From assembly GCF_009857505.1 (NCBI RefSeq), contig NZ_WWCP01000001.1, positions 372,001 to 436,000 on the forward strand: a stretch of DNA of 64,000 nt. Reading direction: 5' to 3'. The notes beneath the pieces were generated by a model. It did not search any database and was not told the DNA's origin. It worked only from the letters and a program-made list of their open reading frames with translations. The translations under genes and the position numbers were made by a program. This DNA comes from Duganella lactea. GTDB lineage: Bacteria > Pseudomonadota > Gammaproteobacteria > Burkholderiales > Burkholderiaceae_D. Shown here in pieces: positions 27,813-37,074 of this stretch. How positions within the stretch are numbered: the stretch's first letter is position 1; each line of letters starts with the position of its first letter.

Positions 27813-30239
27813 ATGAGCTTACCCGCCAACTTGACGACCGCGCAGTTCGCGGCAGGCGGCACCCGCCTGATCGTCAGTCTCACCACGGCCGACCTGGCCG
27901 CCCTCTCCACCGACCACCTGGTCGCCCTGACCACCGCCCAGGCGCGCGCGCTGAGCCCCAAGCAGTTGCTGGCGCTATCCGCCGCCGGCGTCGCCGCGTT
28001 GGAGGACGCCGATGTCGCCGCCCTCAGCGGCTACGCGCTGACCGTCGCCAGCCAGGCGAGCGACTTCATGGCCGCGCTCACCGCCAGCCAGGTCGGCGCG
28101 CTGCTGACGACGCAGGTGCAGGTGCTCAAGCCGCAAGGCCTCGCCGCGCTGCGGCCCGAGGTGCTGGCCGCCATGCGGCCCGAAGGCGTGAAGACGCTGC
28201 GCGAGGCGCAATTGCGCGCGCTGAGCGCCGACCAGGTGCGGGCGCTGACCACCGACCAGATCGCCGCGCTGGCGGTGCTCCAGCTGCGCTACCTGCCGAC
28301 CGCCCGCGTGGACGGCCACGATATGTTCCGTAGCGACCAGATCGCCGCCTTCAGCACGGCGCAGATCGGCGCGCTGGGCACGGCGCTGCTGAGCCAGTTC
28401 AGCGCCAGCGAACTGGCCGCCATCGAGACCCAGGATATCGCCGCGCTGAGCGCGCGCCAGCTGGGCGTGCTGAACGTTCAGCAGGTGCTGGCGCTGCGCA
28501 CCGACCAGCTGGCGGCACTGCGCAGCCTGCAGATCGGCGCGCTGGGTGACGCCACGATGCAGGCGTTCGACGCCGGCCGGTTGCTGGCGCTGAGCACCGC
28601 CGCGCTGGGCGGGCTGGGCAGCCGTCAAGTGAACCAGTTGTCGGCCGACGCCTTTGCCGCGCTGGGCACGGCGCAACTGGCCGCGCTGGGCGTGGCCGCC
28701 ATCAAGGGGCTGGACCTGCGCCTGCTGGCGCTGCTTGACGGCGAGCGCATCGCCGCCCTGACGCCGCGCCAGATCAACGCGCTGAGTTCGTCCAGCCTGA
28801 GCGCGCTTAGCAGCGACCAGTTCGTCGCGCTGAGCACCACGCAATTGGCCGCGCTGAGCGCCAGCCAACTGGGTGGCCTGAGCAGCGCCAACCTGGCCGC
28901 CCTGCAGCCACAATCGCTGAGCGCATTGCCGGCCACCATCCTCGGCGCGCTGACGTCGGCGCAGTTCGCCGCGCTGGGCGGCGCCGCGCACGACATCAGC
29001 TACCTCAGCGTCGCCCATATCAGCCAGTTGCGCACGGCGGCGCTGTCCGGTATGAGCGCCGGGCAGGCCGTGGCGTTGACCACCGCCCAGGCCGCGCGCC
29101 TCAGTGCGGCCCAGGTCGGCGCGCTGTCCACCAACGTCATCGCCGCGCTGGAAGCGCAGGATTTCGCCGCCTTGAGCGGTGGCGCCATTTCCGGGCTGAC
29201 CGCCGGCCAGTTCGCCGTGCTGCGCAGCGACCAGATTTTGGGTCTGAGCACCGCGCAGGCCAGCGGCCTGGGCAGCCATCACATCGGCGCCCTGGGCACC
29301 GCCTTGCTGGCGCGGATGCAGCCGGAGGAAATCGCCGCGTTGAGACCGGCGGCCATGGCCGGCCTGCGTACCGATCAGATGGCGGCGCTCTCCAGCGATC
29401 AACTGCGCGCACTGACGGCGGCGCAAGCGGCCAGCCTGAGCAGCACACAATTCCGCGCCCTGGGCGACGCCGCCATCGCCCGCCTGGAAACGGCCGACGT
29501 GGCGGCGCTGAACAGCAGCGTGATCGCCACGCTGTCGACCGACGCCGTGGCCGCGCTGGGCACGGCACAAGTGGCCGCGTTGACCGCCCGCCAGATCAGC
29601 GCGATGAGCGCCGGCGCGTTTGACGCGCTGCGCGACGAACAGTTCGCCGCGCTCGGCTCACAGCAACTGGCCGGCCTCAGCTCGCGTCAGTACCAGGCGC
29701 TATCGACGCGCGACATGGTCGCGCTGAATGCCGCCCAGTTCGGTGGCTTGTCGACGCAAGTCATCGCCAGCCTGAGCACCGCCCAGGCCGTGATGCTGAC
29801 GACAGAACAAATGGTGGCGCTGAGCGCCGCCCAAGTGGCCGCGCTCAGCAAGACAAGCGTCGCCGTGCTGGAGACGGAAGATCTGGCGGCGATGGAAACG
29901 GCGGACCTGCGCGCGCTGAGCAGCGCGCAACTGAACGTCCTGTCGACCACGCAGATCAGCGCCTTCAGCACCACCCAGGCGAACGTCTTCACCACCGCAC
30001 AGATGGCAGGCCTCGGCAGCGCCCAACTGGCCGCGTTGACCGCCGCCAAAACCGCCACCGCCACGGCAGCCAGCGCGCTGAGCATGCGCGTACAGGACCT
30101 GGCGCAAGCACTGTCCGCCTACCAGGCCGACGTCGCCGCGCCCGGGCTGGACGGGCTGCGCGGATCAGCCGTCAGCCATGTCGAGCTGAACCTCTACGCA
30201 CCGGAGATCCCACCGCCGCTGGCCACCCCGCGACGTTAA
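27813..30239 (+). CDS. giant octapeptide-repeat (L-[ST]-x-x-[QD]-h-x-[AG]) protein of unknown function
   Basis: An 808-residue protein built almost wholly from about 90 tandem octads with consensus L-[ST]-[TSA]-x-[QDE]-[ILVFM]-x-[AG], for example LSTAQIGA, LTTDQIAA, LRTDQLAA. The period of 8 holds from about residue 7 to 765, with a few longer breaks (about 80-90, 165-180, 395-405). Each octad has a Ser/Thr N-cap three residues before Gln/Asp/Glu, a helix-capping box, so it probably forms a stack of very short helices, a solenoid. The last ~45 residues (MRVQDLAQALSAYQADV, then ELNLYAPEIPPPL) are non-repetitive. No signal peptide, transmembrane segment or enzyme motif is seen. The ribosome binding site AAAAGGAAAA precedes the ATG. 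GC content matches the host genes. Confidence 0.85.
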   Translation: MSLPANLTTAQFAAGGTRLIVSLTTADLAALSTDHLVALTTAQARALSPKQLLALSAAGVAALEDADVAALSGYALTVASQASDFMAALTASQVGALLTTQVQVLKPQGLAALRPEVLAAMRPEGVKTLREAQLRALSADQVRALTTDQIAALAVLQLRYLPTARVDGHDMFRSDQIAAFSTAQIGALGTALLSQFSASELAAIETQDIAALSARQLGVLNVQQVLALRTDQLAALRSLQIGALGDATMQAFDAGRLLALSTAALGGLGSRQVNQLSADAFAALGTAQLAALGVAAIKGLDLRLLALLDGERIAALTPRQINALSSSSLSALSSDQFVALSTTQLAALSASQLGGLSSANLAALQPQSLSALPATILGALTSAQFAALGGAAHDISYLSVAHISQLRTAALSGMSAGQAVALTTAQAARLSAAQVGALSTNVIAALEAQDFAALSGGAISGLTAGQFAVLRSDQILGLSTAQASGLGSHHIGALGTALLARMQPEEIAALRPAAMAGLRTDQMAALSSDQLRALTAAQAASLSSTQFRALGDAAIARLETADVAALNSSVIATLSTDAVAALGTAQVAALTARQISAMSAGAFDALRDEQFAALGSQQLAGLSSRQYQALSTRDMVALNAAQFGGLSTQVIASLSTAQAVMLTTEQMVALSAAQVAALSKTSVAVLETEDLAAMETADLRALSSAQLNVLSTTQISAFSTTQANVFTTAQMAGLGSAQLAALTAAKTATATAASALSMRVQDLAQALSAYQADVAAPGLDGLRGSAVSHVELNLYAPEIPPPLATPRR

Positions 30240-30246
30240 AACCGGT

Positions 30247-30732
30247 TCACAGCGGCTGGAAGACGCCGGCGGCCTTGTTTTTCTGGACGTTGTCCCAGGC
30301 GAAGATCTTGCCGTTCATGGCGACGTAGACGCCCGCCGGCAGCGTCTGCGCCACGCCGGCCGCGAAGCCGAGGTTGAACAGCGCGTCGGAGTTGGCGATT
30401 TCATACGGGATCATGGCGCCGGTCAGCACAATGGTCTTGCCCAGATTGGCCGGCCCCAGCACTTGCGCGGTCTGCGGCATCGTGTCGGTGCCGTGGATGA
30501 TGACGATGGCTTGCTCCGCCGCGCCCTGGCACGCGCCCAGGATGCGCTGGCGGTCGGCGTCCGTCATGTCCAGCGAATCCATCAGCGGCAGCTGTTCCAG
30601 CGCCACGTCGATGGTCAGGCGGCAACGCTTGAGCAGGTCCGGCACGTGGCTGTCGGCGAAGCCCAGGGTACCGTTGAGTTCGTTGTAGTGTTTGTCGAAG
30701 GTGCCACCGGTGGCCAGGATGCGCAGGGTCAT
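30247..30732 (-). CDS. short asparaginase-domain protein (N-terminal domain only)
   Basis: The ATG at 30732 (MTLRILATGGTFDKHYNELNG) is chosen because the nucleophile motif TGGTxD stands at the family position near the N-terminus. The second asparaginase motif HGTDTM is present near residue 90 and GAMIPYEIANSDAL near 115. At 161 residues it ends where the N-terminal domain of L-asparaginases ends, so it lacks the C-terminal half (normally ~330 residues). Short asparaginase-domain proteins are known; catalytic activity is uncertain. It converges on the octad-repeat gene with 7 bases between stops. Confidence 0.85.
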   Translation of the reverse strand: MTLRILATGGTFDKHYNELNGTLGFADSHVPDLLKRCRLTIDVALEQLPLMDSLDMTDADRQRILGACQGAAEQAIVIIHGTDTMPQTAQVLGPANLGKTIVLTGAMIPYEIANSDALFNLGFAAGVAQTLPAGVYVAMNGKIFAWDNVQKNKAAGVFQPL

Positions 30733-30837
30733 GATAAAAATCCAAGCTAACTGAAAGATCCGCATCATAACCCAAACGCCGCACTGGAAACTTCGGCGTA
30801 CTATGTCTACACTGGTTTCTTTGTTCGCCCGCAGACT

Positions 30838-31605
30838 ATGAAAGCGCTCGCTCCCGGCACCGTTATTTTCCACCGCCACCGTGGCTATGGCGTGATCACG
30901 ACCGTCAATCTGCTGACCGGCTGGATCAGCGCCCGCTTCGGCAACGAGGCGCGCACGCTCGATCTGAACCTGTCCACCGACGAGGTCCAGTTCGCCGATG
31001 GCGAGGCCATCCTGTTCCGCCGCGCGCCGCCCGACCGCATGCCGCACGCGCGCCTGATGGCGGTGGTGCGTGCGCTGCACCAGGCCGGCTATCAGAAGTT
31101 GTATCTGTATGCGTGGCCCAAGCCGTCCGGCCTGCACTGGCGCTGGCATCTGTTCACAGGCCGGCGCGACTGGATGCAGCGCTCGTGGCGCGAGGGCTGG
31201 TATGGCTCCGGCGCCGACTACAACAGCAATCCGGTCATGGGCTGGGGCGACTCGCCCGGCGCCACCACCGAGGAACTGATCCATGCGCTGGCCAAATTCG
31301 ACCCCCAGGGCCTGGCCCAGGCGCTGGGCCGCGACGAGGATCACACCGCCTGGTTCGCCAGCGTCTGCGACGCGCTGCTCCCCGGCTATATGTACAGCCT
31401 GGACATGCAGCGCCGCGACGGCGGCCCGCTGACCGAGATGCCGCCGGTGCCGGTGATCCCCGTGCGCGCCACGCTGCCGCCCTATGCCGGCCCGGTCATC
31501 ACCTGGCCGCCTGGCTGGGCCGGCCTGTGGAGCAAGGTGCATGTGATGCCGGCGTCGCCGATCAATCTTACCGGCGAGCCTGACGCGCGTAGTCTGGATT
31601 ATTGA
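30838..31605 (+). CDS. unknown protein with N-terminal SH3-like region
   Basis: A 255-residue protein. The first ~55 residues (APGTVIFHRHRGYGVITTVNLLTGWISARFGNEARTLDL) look like a small beta-barrel of the CarD/Tudor/KOW kind, which often binds nucleic acid or polymerase. The middle is rich in tryptophan and tyrosine (LHWRWHLFTGRRDWMQRSWREGWYGSGADYNSNPVMGWGD). No enzyme motif is recognised. It starts 105 bases from the divergent asparaginase-domain gene, and its 3' end overlaps the dehydrogenase gene by 38 bases tail to tail. Confidence 0.7.
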   Translation: MKALAPGTVIFHRHRGYGVITTVNLLTGWISARFGNEARTLDLNLSTDEVQFADGEAILFRRAPPDRMPHARLMAVVRALHQAGYQKLYLYAWPKPSGLHWRWHLFTGRRDWMQRSWREGWYGSGADYNSNPVMGWGDSPGATTEELIHALAKFDPQGLAQALGRDEDHTAWFASVCDALLPGYMYSLDMQRRDGGPLTEMPPVPVIPVRATLPPYAGPVITWPPGWAGLWSKVHVMPASPINLTGEPDARSLDY

Positions 31606-32566
31606 TGTTGGCCGGCGTGCCGTTCGCGAACTCCACCACGTTCTGGAAGGCGTGGCGGAAGTACAGCTCGTAGCTGTCCTGCTCGACGTAGCCGAGGTGC
31701 GGCGTCGCCAGCACGGTCGGCATGCGCAGCAACGGCGCATCGGCCGCCAGCGGCTCGGAGGTAAACACGTCGACTGCGGCGTAACCCGGCCGGCCTTTCT
31801 GCAGCGCCTGCTCCAGCGCCTCCGGCTCCACCAGCTCGGCCCGGCTGGTGTTGACCAGCAGCGCATCCGGCCGCATCTGCGCCAGGTCGGCGGCGGTGAC
31901 GATGCCGCGGGTGGCGTCGTTCAGCCGCAGATGCAGGCTCAGCACATTGGCCTGCGCGAAGAACGCCTCGCGCGACGGCGCCGCCTCGTAGCCGTCGGCC
32001 ACCGCCTTGTCGCGGCTGGCCTGGCTGCCCCACACCACTACCTGCATGCCGAAGGCGCGGCCATAGCCGGCCACCATCTGGCCGATCTTGCCGTAGCCCC
32101 AGATGCCCAGCGTGCGGCCCTTGAGCACAAAGCCCAGCCCGTTCAGCGCCGGGTTGATCGAGGCGGTCTGCCACAGCCCGTCCCGCAGGTTGTTCGCATA
32201 CGGCACGATCTTGCGCGCCGCCGCCATGATCAGCGCCCAGGTCAGCTCGGCCGGCGCGGTCGGCGAGCCGACCCCTTCGGCGATGGCGATCCCCAGCTCG
32301 GTCGCGGCGGCCACATCGACGTGGCCGGCCAGCTTGCCGGTCTGCGAAATCAGCTTCAGGTTCGGCAGTTTCGACAGCAGCGCGCGGTTGAAGGCGGTGC
32401 GCTCGCGGATCAGCACCAGCGCCTCGTAGGGCTGTAGCCGGAGCGCCAGCTGGCCCAGTCCGCGGGTGCCGCTGTTGAACACTTTGACCTCGTGGCCGGC
32501 CAACAACGCCATGCAGTTCAAGCTGGCAGTTGCATTTTGGTAATCATCGAGAATGGCGATTTTCAT
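31568..32566 (-). CDS. D-2-hydroxyacid dehydrogenase family protein
   Basis: A 332-residue NAD-dependent dehydrogenase. The dinucleotide-binding loop reads LGIWGYGKIGQMVAGYG (about residues 150-166; GxGxxG as GYGKIG). The catalytic arginine is in VNTSRAELV (about 238), the glutamate in the segment DVFTSEPL, and the histidine in ATPHLGYVEQ (about 289). The N-terminus (MKIAILDDYQNA) is typical of the phosphoglycerate-dehydrogenase-like subgroup. Substrate is not set by the sequence. The last 38 bases overlap the 3' end of the neighbouring unknown gene on the other strand. Confidence 0.9.
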   Translation of the reverse strand: MKIAILDDYQNATASLNCMALLAGHEVKVFNSGTRGLGQLALRLQPYEALVLIRERTAFNRALLSKLPNLKLISQTGKLAGHVDVAAATELGIAIAEGVGSPTAPAELTWALIMAAARKIVPYANNLRDGLWQTASINPALNGLGFVLKGRTLGIWGYGKIGQMVAGYGRAFGMQVVVWGSQASRDKAVADGYEAAPSREAFFAQANVLSLHLRLNDATRGIVTAADLAQMRPDALLVNTSRAELVEPEALEQALQKGRPGYAAVDVFTSEPLAADAPLLRMPTVLATPHLGYVEQDSYELYFRHAFQNVVEFANGTPANINNPDYARQARR

Positions 32567-32849
32567 GGGAGATGAACGATGTTTTAAGAAATTTCGTAGG
32601 GAAATAACAGCTTGCCGCAGCCGTCGAATAGCTTACTACGTTACTCAACAATTTCTCCTACATTTTTGTATGGAACCCCTATTGACGGGTGTACAATCGC
32701 CCGACAAACCAGAGCCCGACCACCAGATCCGGGCCCGCGCCACGACCGCCGTAACGACCGCCGACCCATTTCGAATGGACCTCTGAGCGCCTAGCCATAA
32801 GCTGACGACGATCTGCCGCCCCCTATTCTTTATTAGCATTGGAGGTACC

Positions 32850-34712
32850 ATGAATCAGCCCTTGATGGGAGGCGTCGCGCCATTGAACGCCCCAGCTTAC
32901 ATCAAACAGCAAAAGCTTATCAATTGGGTCGCGGAAATCGCCGCCCTGACCAAGCCGGACCGCATCGTCTGGTGTGATGGCTCGCAGCAAGAGTACGACC
33001 GCCTGTGCGCCGAAATGGTGGCCGCCGGCACCATGAAAAAGCTGAACCAGGACAAGCGTCCGAACTCCTACCTGGCGTGTTCGGACCCGAGCGACGTCGC
33101 CCGTGTCGAAGACCGCACCTTCATCTGCTCGGCCACCAAGGAACAGGCCGGCCCGACCAACAACTGGATGGACCCGGCCGAGATGCGCGCCACGCTGCAT
33201 CCGCTGTTCGACGGCTGCATGAGCGGCCGCACCATGTACGTGGTGCCGTTCTCGATGGGCCCGCTGGGTTCGCCGATCGCGCACATCGGCGTGGAACTGT
33301 CGGACTCGCCTTACGTGGCGGTCAATATGCGCACCATGACCCGCATGGGCAAGGCCGTCTATGACGTGCTGGGCACCGACGGCGAATTCGTGCCGTGCGT
33401 GCACACCGTCGGCGCGCCGCTGGCGGCCGGCCAGAAGGATGTGGCATGGCCGTGCAACCCGACCAAGTACATCGTGCACTATCCCGAGACGCGCGAAATC
33501 TGGTCCTTCGGTTCCGGCTACGGCGGCAACGCGCTGCTGGGCAAGAAATGCTTCGCGCTGCGCATCGCCTCCAATATGGGCTTCCAGGACGCCAAGGACG
33601 GCCATCCAGGCTGGCTGGCCGAGCACATGCTGATCCTCGGCGTGGAATCGCCGGAAGGCAAGAAGCACTATGTGGCGGCGGCATTCCCGTCGGCCTGCGG
33701 CAAGACCAACTTCGCCATGCTGATCCCGCCGGCAAGCTTCAAGGGCTGGAAGATCACCACCATCGGCGACGACATCGCCTGGATCAAGCCGGGCGCCGAT
33801 GGCAAGCTGTACGCCATCAACCCGGAAGCCGGCTACTTCGGCGTGGCCCCTGGCACCAACGAAAAAACCAACTACAACTGCATGGCCTCGCTGCGCGAGA
33901 ACACTATCTTCACCAACGTCGCGCTGACCGATGACGGCGACGTCTGGTGGGAAGGCCTGAGCAAGCCGGCGCCGCAGCACCTGATCGACTGGCAAGGCAA
34001 GGACTGGACGCCGGAATCGACCAGCAAGGCCGCCCACCCGAACGCCCGCTTCACCGTGCCGGCGACGCAAAATCCGGTGATCGACCCGGCCTGGGACGAT
34101 CCGGCCGGCGTGCCGATCTCGGCCTTCATCTTCGGCGGCCGCCGTTCGACCACCGTGCCGCTGGTGACCGAGGCGCGCAACTGGGTGGAAGGCGTGTACA
34201 TGGCCGCGACCATGGGCTCGGAAACCACCGCCGCCGCCGCCGGCCAGATGGGCGTCGTGCGCCGTGACCCGTTCGCGATGCTGCCGTTCATCGGCTACAA
34301 CATGAGCGATTACTTCCAGCACTGGCTGAATCTGGGCGAGAAAGTCGGCAAGATCGACGGCGCCACGCTGCCGAAAATCTTCTGCGTCAACTGGTTCCGC
34401 ACCGACGAGCAGGGCCACTTCGTGTGGCCTGGCTTCGGCGACAATATGCGTGTGCTGAAGTGGATGCTGGAACGCATCGAAGGCGAAGCCGGCGGCGTCG
34501 AAAACATTTTCGGCACCACCCCGCGCTTCGGCGACCTGAAGTGGGACGGCATCCCGTTCTCGCCGGAAGAGTTCGAAACGATCACCTCGATCGACAAGGA
34601 CGCCTGGCGCGAAGAGCTGAAGCTGCACGACGAACTGTTCACCAAACTGGCTTACCACCTGCCGCAGGAACTGATCGCTGTGAAAGCAATGCTCGAACAG
34701 CGCCTGGCCTGA
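32850..34712 (+). CDS. pckG: phosphoenolpyruvate carboxykinase (GTP)
   Basis: A 620-residue enzyme. The P-loop [13 protein letters not shown] near residues 284-296 carries the reactive cysteine of the GTP-dependent class. PEP-binding ([12 protein letters not shown]), the metal-site segment ([11 protein letters not shown]) and the guanine-binding block ([24 protein letters not shown]) are all present. Length is normal. It converts oxaloacetate to phosphoenolpyruvate, first step of gluconeogenesis. The ribosome binding site GGAGG is 6 bases before the ATG. The 283-base upstream gap is AT-rich and must hold its promoter; I cannot fix -35/-10 boxes. A strong terminator follows. Confidence 0.97.
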   Translation: MNQPLMGGVAPLNAPAYIKQQKLINWVAEIAALTKPDRIVWCDGSQQEYDRLCAEMVAAGTMKKLNQDKRPNSYLACSDPSDVARVEDRTFICSATKEQAGPTNNWMDPAEMRATLHPLFDGCMSGRTMYVVPFSMGPLGSPIAHIGVELSDSPYVAVNMRTMTRMGKAVYDVLGTDGEFVPCVHTVGAPLAAGQKDVAWPCNPTKYIVHYPETREIWSFGSGYGGNALLGKKCFALRIASNMGFQDAKDGHPGWLAEHMLILGVESPEGKKHYVAAAFPSACGKTNFAMLIPPASFKGWKITTIGDDIAWIKPGADGKLYAINPEAGYFGVAPGTNEKTNYNCMASLRENTIFTNVALTDDGDVWWEGLSKPAPQHLIDWQGKDWTPESTSKAAHPNARFTVPATQNPVIDPAWDDPAGVPISAFIFGGRRSTTVPLVTEARNWVEGVYMAATMGSETTAAAAGQMGVVRRDPFAMLPFIGYNMSDYFQHWLNLGEKVGKIDGATLPKIFCVNWFRTDEQGHFVWPGFGDNMRVLKWMLERIEGEAGGVENIFGTTPRFGDLKWDGIPFSPEEFETITSIDKDAWREELKLHDELFTKLAYHLPQELIAVKAMLEQRLA

Positions 34713-34736
34713 CCGGCCGCGGCAAACGCATAAAAA

Positions 34737-34769
34737 AAACGGCGCGTAGTTTCTACGCGCCGTTTTTTT
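34737..34769. terminator. bidirectional terminator between pckG and the subtilase gene
   Basis: An 11-bp perfect stem (ACGGCGCGTAG / CTACGCGCCGT) with a TTT loop has an A run before and a T run after, so it can end transcription from both convergent genes. Confidence 0.95.
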
Positions 34770-34793
34770 ATCGCGGCGATGCCGCGATTGTTT

Positions 34794-36776
34794 TTACTGA
34801 CCTGCGACCAACTGGGCGATGGTCGCGTCGACCGTCGCCTGGAAGGCGTTGACGTCGGTGCTGCCGTTCACCTGGGCCAGCATCGCCCGCACTTTCGTGA
34901 CGGCGTTCAGACCGCTGTAGGCGGCGATTTCCGGCGCGAGATCGAGCGACTTGGTGAAGTTGACCGCGACCGTGCTTTTGTTGGTCACGCTGGCGCCGTC
35001 GCTGTTGTTGGGCGAGGCCGCCGCCAGGATGCTCAGCGCCGCTCTGCCGCGCGTCAGGCTACCGTTGTTGAGTGCGTTGACCCAAAACGCCAGCCCGGCC
35101 GCTTCCGGCGCCCGGTTGAACAGGTTTTTGTAGACCGCCGTCACAAAGGCGGTGTTGTCGCCGCCATACAAGGCGTTCGACTCGGCGCTGTTGCTGAAGT
35201 TGTCGAGCAGGGACTTCACGGTGGCATTGGTGGCGTACGCGTTCTCCAGGCCTACCGCGTCCTTGGGCGCGCCGGAGGATTTGAGGGCATCAGCGAACCA
35301 GTACAGTCCGCCTACGTCGGCGGCGCGTCCAAAGTAGGCCAGATAGATCTGTTGCGTCACGAAACGGTAGTCCGGATCGGGAATCAGGCCGCGCAGCGAG
35401 CCGGCCAGATCGAGCCGCGGCTTGCTCACGCCATTGCGCGGGTCGGTGATGGCGACGCCGCTGTTCAACAGGCGGGCAACGGTGTCGGACACGGTGTCGT
35501 TGGGCGCGGCATTGGCGCCGCGCAGCACGGCGATCGCCCCGGCCACATGCGGGGTCGCCTGCGACGTCCCGCTCATGCTCTGGCCGGCGGCCGTGACACT
35601 CACGCCCGGCGCCAGCAGCGTCACCAGATTGCTGCTGTTGGAGAAGCATGCGACGGTATTGGCGTTGGGCGCGGCGTCGTTGCAAACACCCCAATTGAGT
35701 GGTCCCTGGTAATTCACGTCGTAGTTCGCGCCGACCGCGACCGCGCCGGGCACGCACGCCGGGAAGGCGACGGCGTTGGTGTAACCGTTGTTGCCGGTGG
35801 CAACGACCGGCGAAATCCGCGCGGCGCGCAGACGCGCGAAGGCGTCGGCGAAGGCGGTACCGGTGACGGCGTCGCTGCAACTGGCCGTAAATTGCCCGAT
35901 GCCGAAGCTCATGTTGGCGGCAACGATGTTGTACTGGTCGCGGTTGGCGATGGCCCAATCGATGCCGCGGCTGGCCGCCGCCAGATCGACCTGGGTGTCG
36001 TTGATCGAGATATCCAGCGAGGCGACCTTGGCGCCGCCGGCCACGGCCGCGACGATGCCCGCCACGTTGGTGCCGTGCGGCGTGACCTTGTAGGTGCCGG
36101 GGGTGCCGAATGGCACGGTGGCGACCACGCGGCAAGCGGCCGGCGCGCCGGCGCTGCTGCAGGAGCCAAAGGCCGGCTGCGCGATATTGGCGCCGCCGTC
36201 GAGCACGGCCACGGTGGTGCCGGCGCCACCGCGACCGGCCGTCACCGCGACCGGCTGGTGGATGCTAGGCAGGGTTTCCGCCGTGAACAAATTCATCTTG
36301 ATGTTCTCGACCACCAGCTTGACGTCCGGGTGGTTCATCAGCGCCACCAGCGCGGCGCGGCTGTTGACCCGCGCCTGCGCCCAAGGCAGCGTGGTGTACT
36401 CATGGGTAAAAGCGACGTCGCTGGAGCTCAGATCGGCGCGGACCTTGGCGCGCGTGGCCTGATAGGCGGCTTTTTGCATGGACAGGCTTTCGGCCAGCGT
36501 ACTGGCCACCGCGGCGCGGGCCGGGGCGCTATCTTTGAAGATGATGATGAAATCGTTGGTCTCGCTGTTAAGCAGGCGGTCCAGATGGTTGGTATCGGCT
36601 TTTTTCAAGGCGGCGCTCGACAGGCTGGCCTTGGCGGCGGCTTTGCTCAGCGTGGCGGCGGCGGTGCTGGGGCTGGTGCCAAATGGGCTGGTCAGCGGCG
36701 AACTCGATTGCGCATGGGCAAGGGAAGCCGCGACAAGGGAAAAGGCAAGGATAGACAGCGGATAGCTTGGTTTCAT
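34794..36776 (-). CDS. secreted subtilisin-like serine protease with DUF4214 domain
   Basis: The ATG at 36776 (MKPSYPLSILAFSLVAASLAHAQ) opens a clean signal peptide. After a linker comes an I9-type propeptide (about 75-165: NDFIIIFKDSAPARAAV). The S8 catalytic triad is visible: Asp in VAVLDGGANI (about 190), His in HGTNVAGIVA (about 233) and Ser in GTSQATPHVAGAIAV (about 403). The C-terminal ~180 residues are a DUF4214 region (YLAYFGRAADVGGLYWF and VYKNLFNRAPEAAGLAFWV), a repeat usually found in surface or secreted proteins. Probably secreted and self-processed. Confidence 0.92.
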   Translation of the reverse strand: MKPSYPLSILAFSLVAASLAHAQSSSPLTSPFGTSPSTAAATLSKAAAKASLSSAALKKADTNHLDRLLNSETNDFIIIFKDSAPARAAVASTLAESLSMQKAAYQATRAKVRADLSSSDVAFTHEYTTLPWAQARVNSRAALVALMNHPDVKLVVENIKMNLFTAETLPSIHQPVAVTAGRGGAGTTVAVLDGGANIAQPAFGSCSSAGAPAACRVVATVPFGTPGTYKVTPHGTNVAGIVAAVAGGAKVASLDISINDTQVDLAAASRGIDWAIANRDQYNIVAANMSFGIGQFTASCSDAVTGTAFADAFARLRAARISPVVATGNNGYTNAVAFPACVPGAVAVGANYDVNYQGPLNWGVCNDAAPNANTVACFSNSSNLVTLLAPGVSVTAAGQSMSGTSQATPHVAGAIAVLRGANAAPNDTVSDTVARLLNSGVAITDPRNGVSKPRLDLAGSLRGLIPDPDYRFVTQQIYLAYFGRAADVGGLYWFADALKSSGAPKDAVGLENAYATNATVKSLLDNFSNSAESNALYGGDNTAFVTAVYKNLFNRAPEAAGLAFWVNALNNGSLTRGRAALSILAAASPNNSDGASVTNKSTVAVNFTKSLDLAPEIAAYSGLNAVTKVRAMLAQVNGSTDVNAFQATVDATIAQLVAGQ

Positions 36777-37074
36777 TGGTGATTCTTTCAAAAAAAATCG
36801 TAAATGTCCACGCCCGCACTAACCGGCCAACCGCAAAGCCGGCAATGCGACGAAGGGTATGACTTTTGTAATTGCAAAGCCGCAACAATTATATTGATAT
36901 ATTAGCAAAATGAGCAAGTTAACATTTTATTTTCGGTAATAATTTTTTTTTGATAATTGCCCAGTGGAGCGATGGCTAGCTGTTGCTTACATTGGAACAA
37001 TGTCAACGCCCTGGCTGCCCGGCGTCTGCGGCTGAGGTACAGTGCAAGCTCGACATTTTTATGGATCGTCCGAC

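Noticed and set aside
27975..29570. Long minus-strand frame (531 codons) opposite the octad-repeat gene
   Set aside because: It is the mirror of a GC-rich repetitive gene, has low-complexity Ala/Arg/Gln/Gly composition, and the plus strand has a clear ribosome binding site and regular repeats.
32682..32697. TTGACG...TACAAT as promoter of pckG
   Set aside because: The two elements are too close to be a -35/-10 pair; no partner with 16-18-base spacing was found for either.
32553..32786. 77-codon plus-strand frame before pckG
   Set aside because: It overlaps the start of the dehydrogenase gene and lies in what must be the pckG promoter region; no protein-like features.
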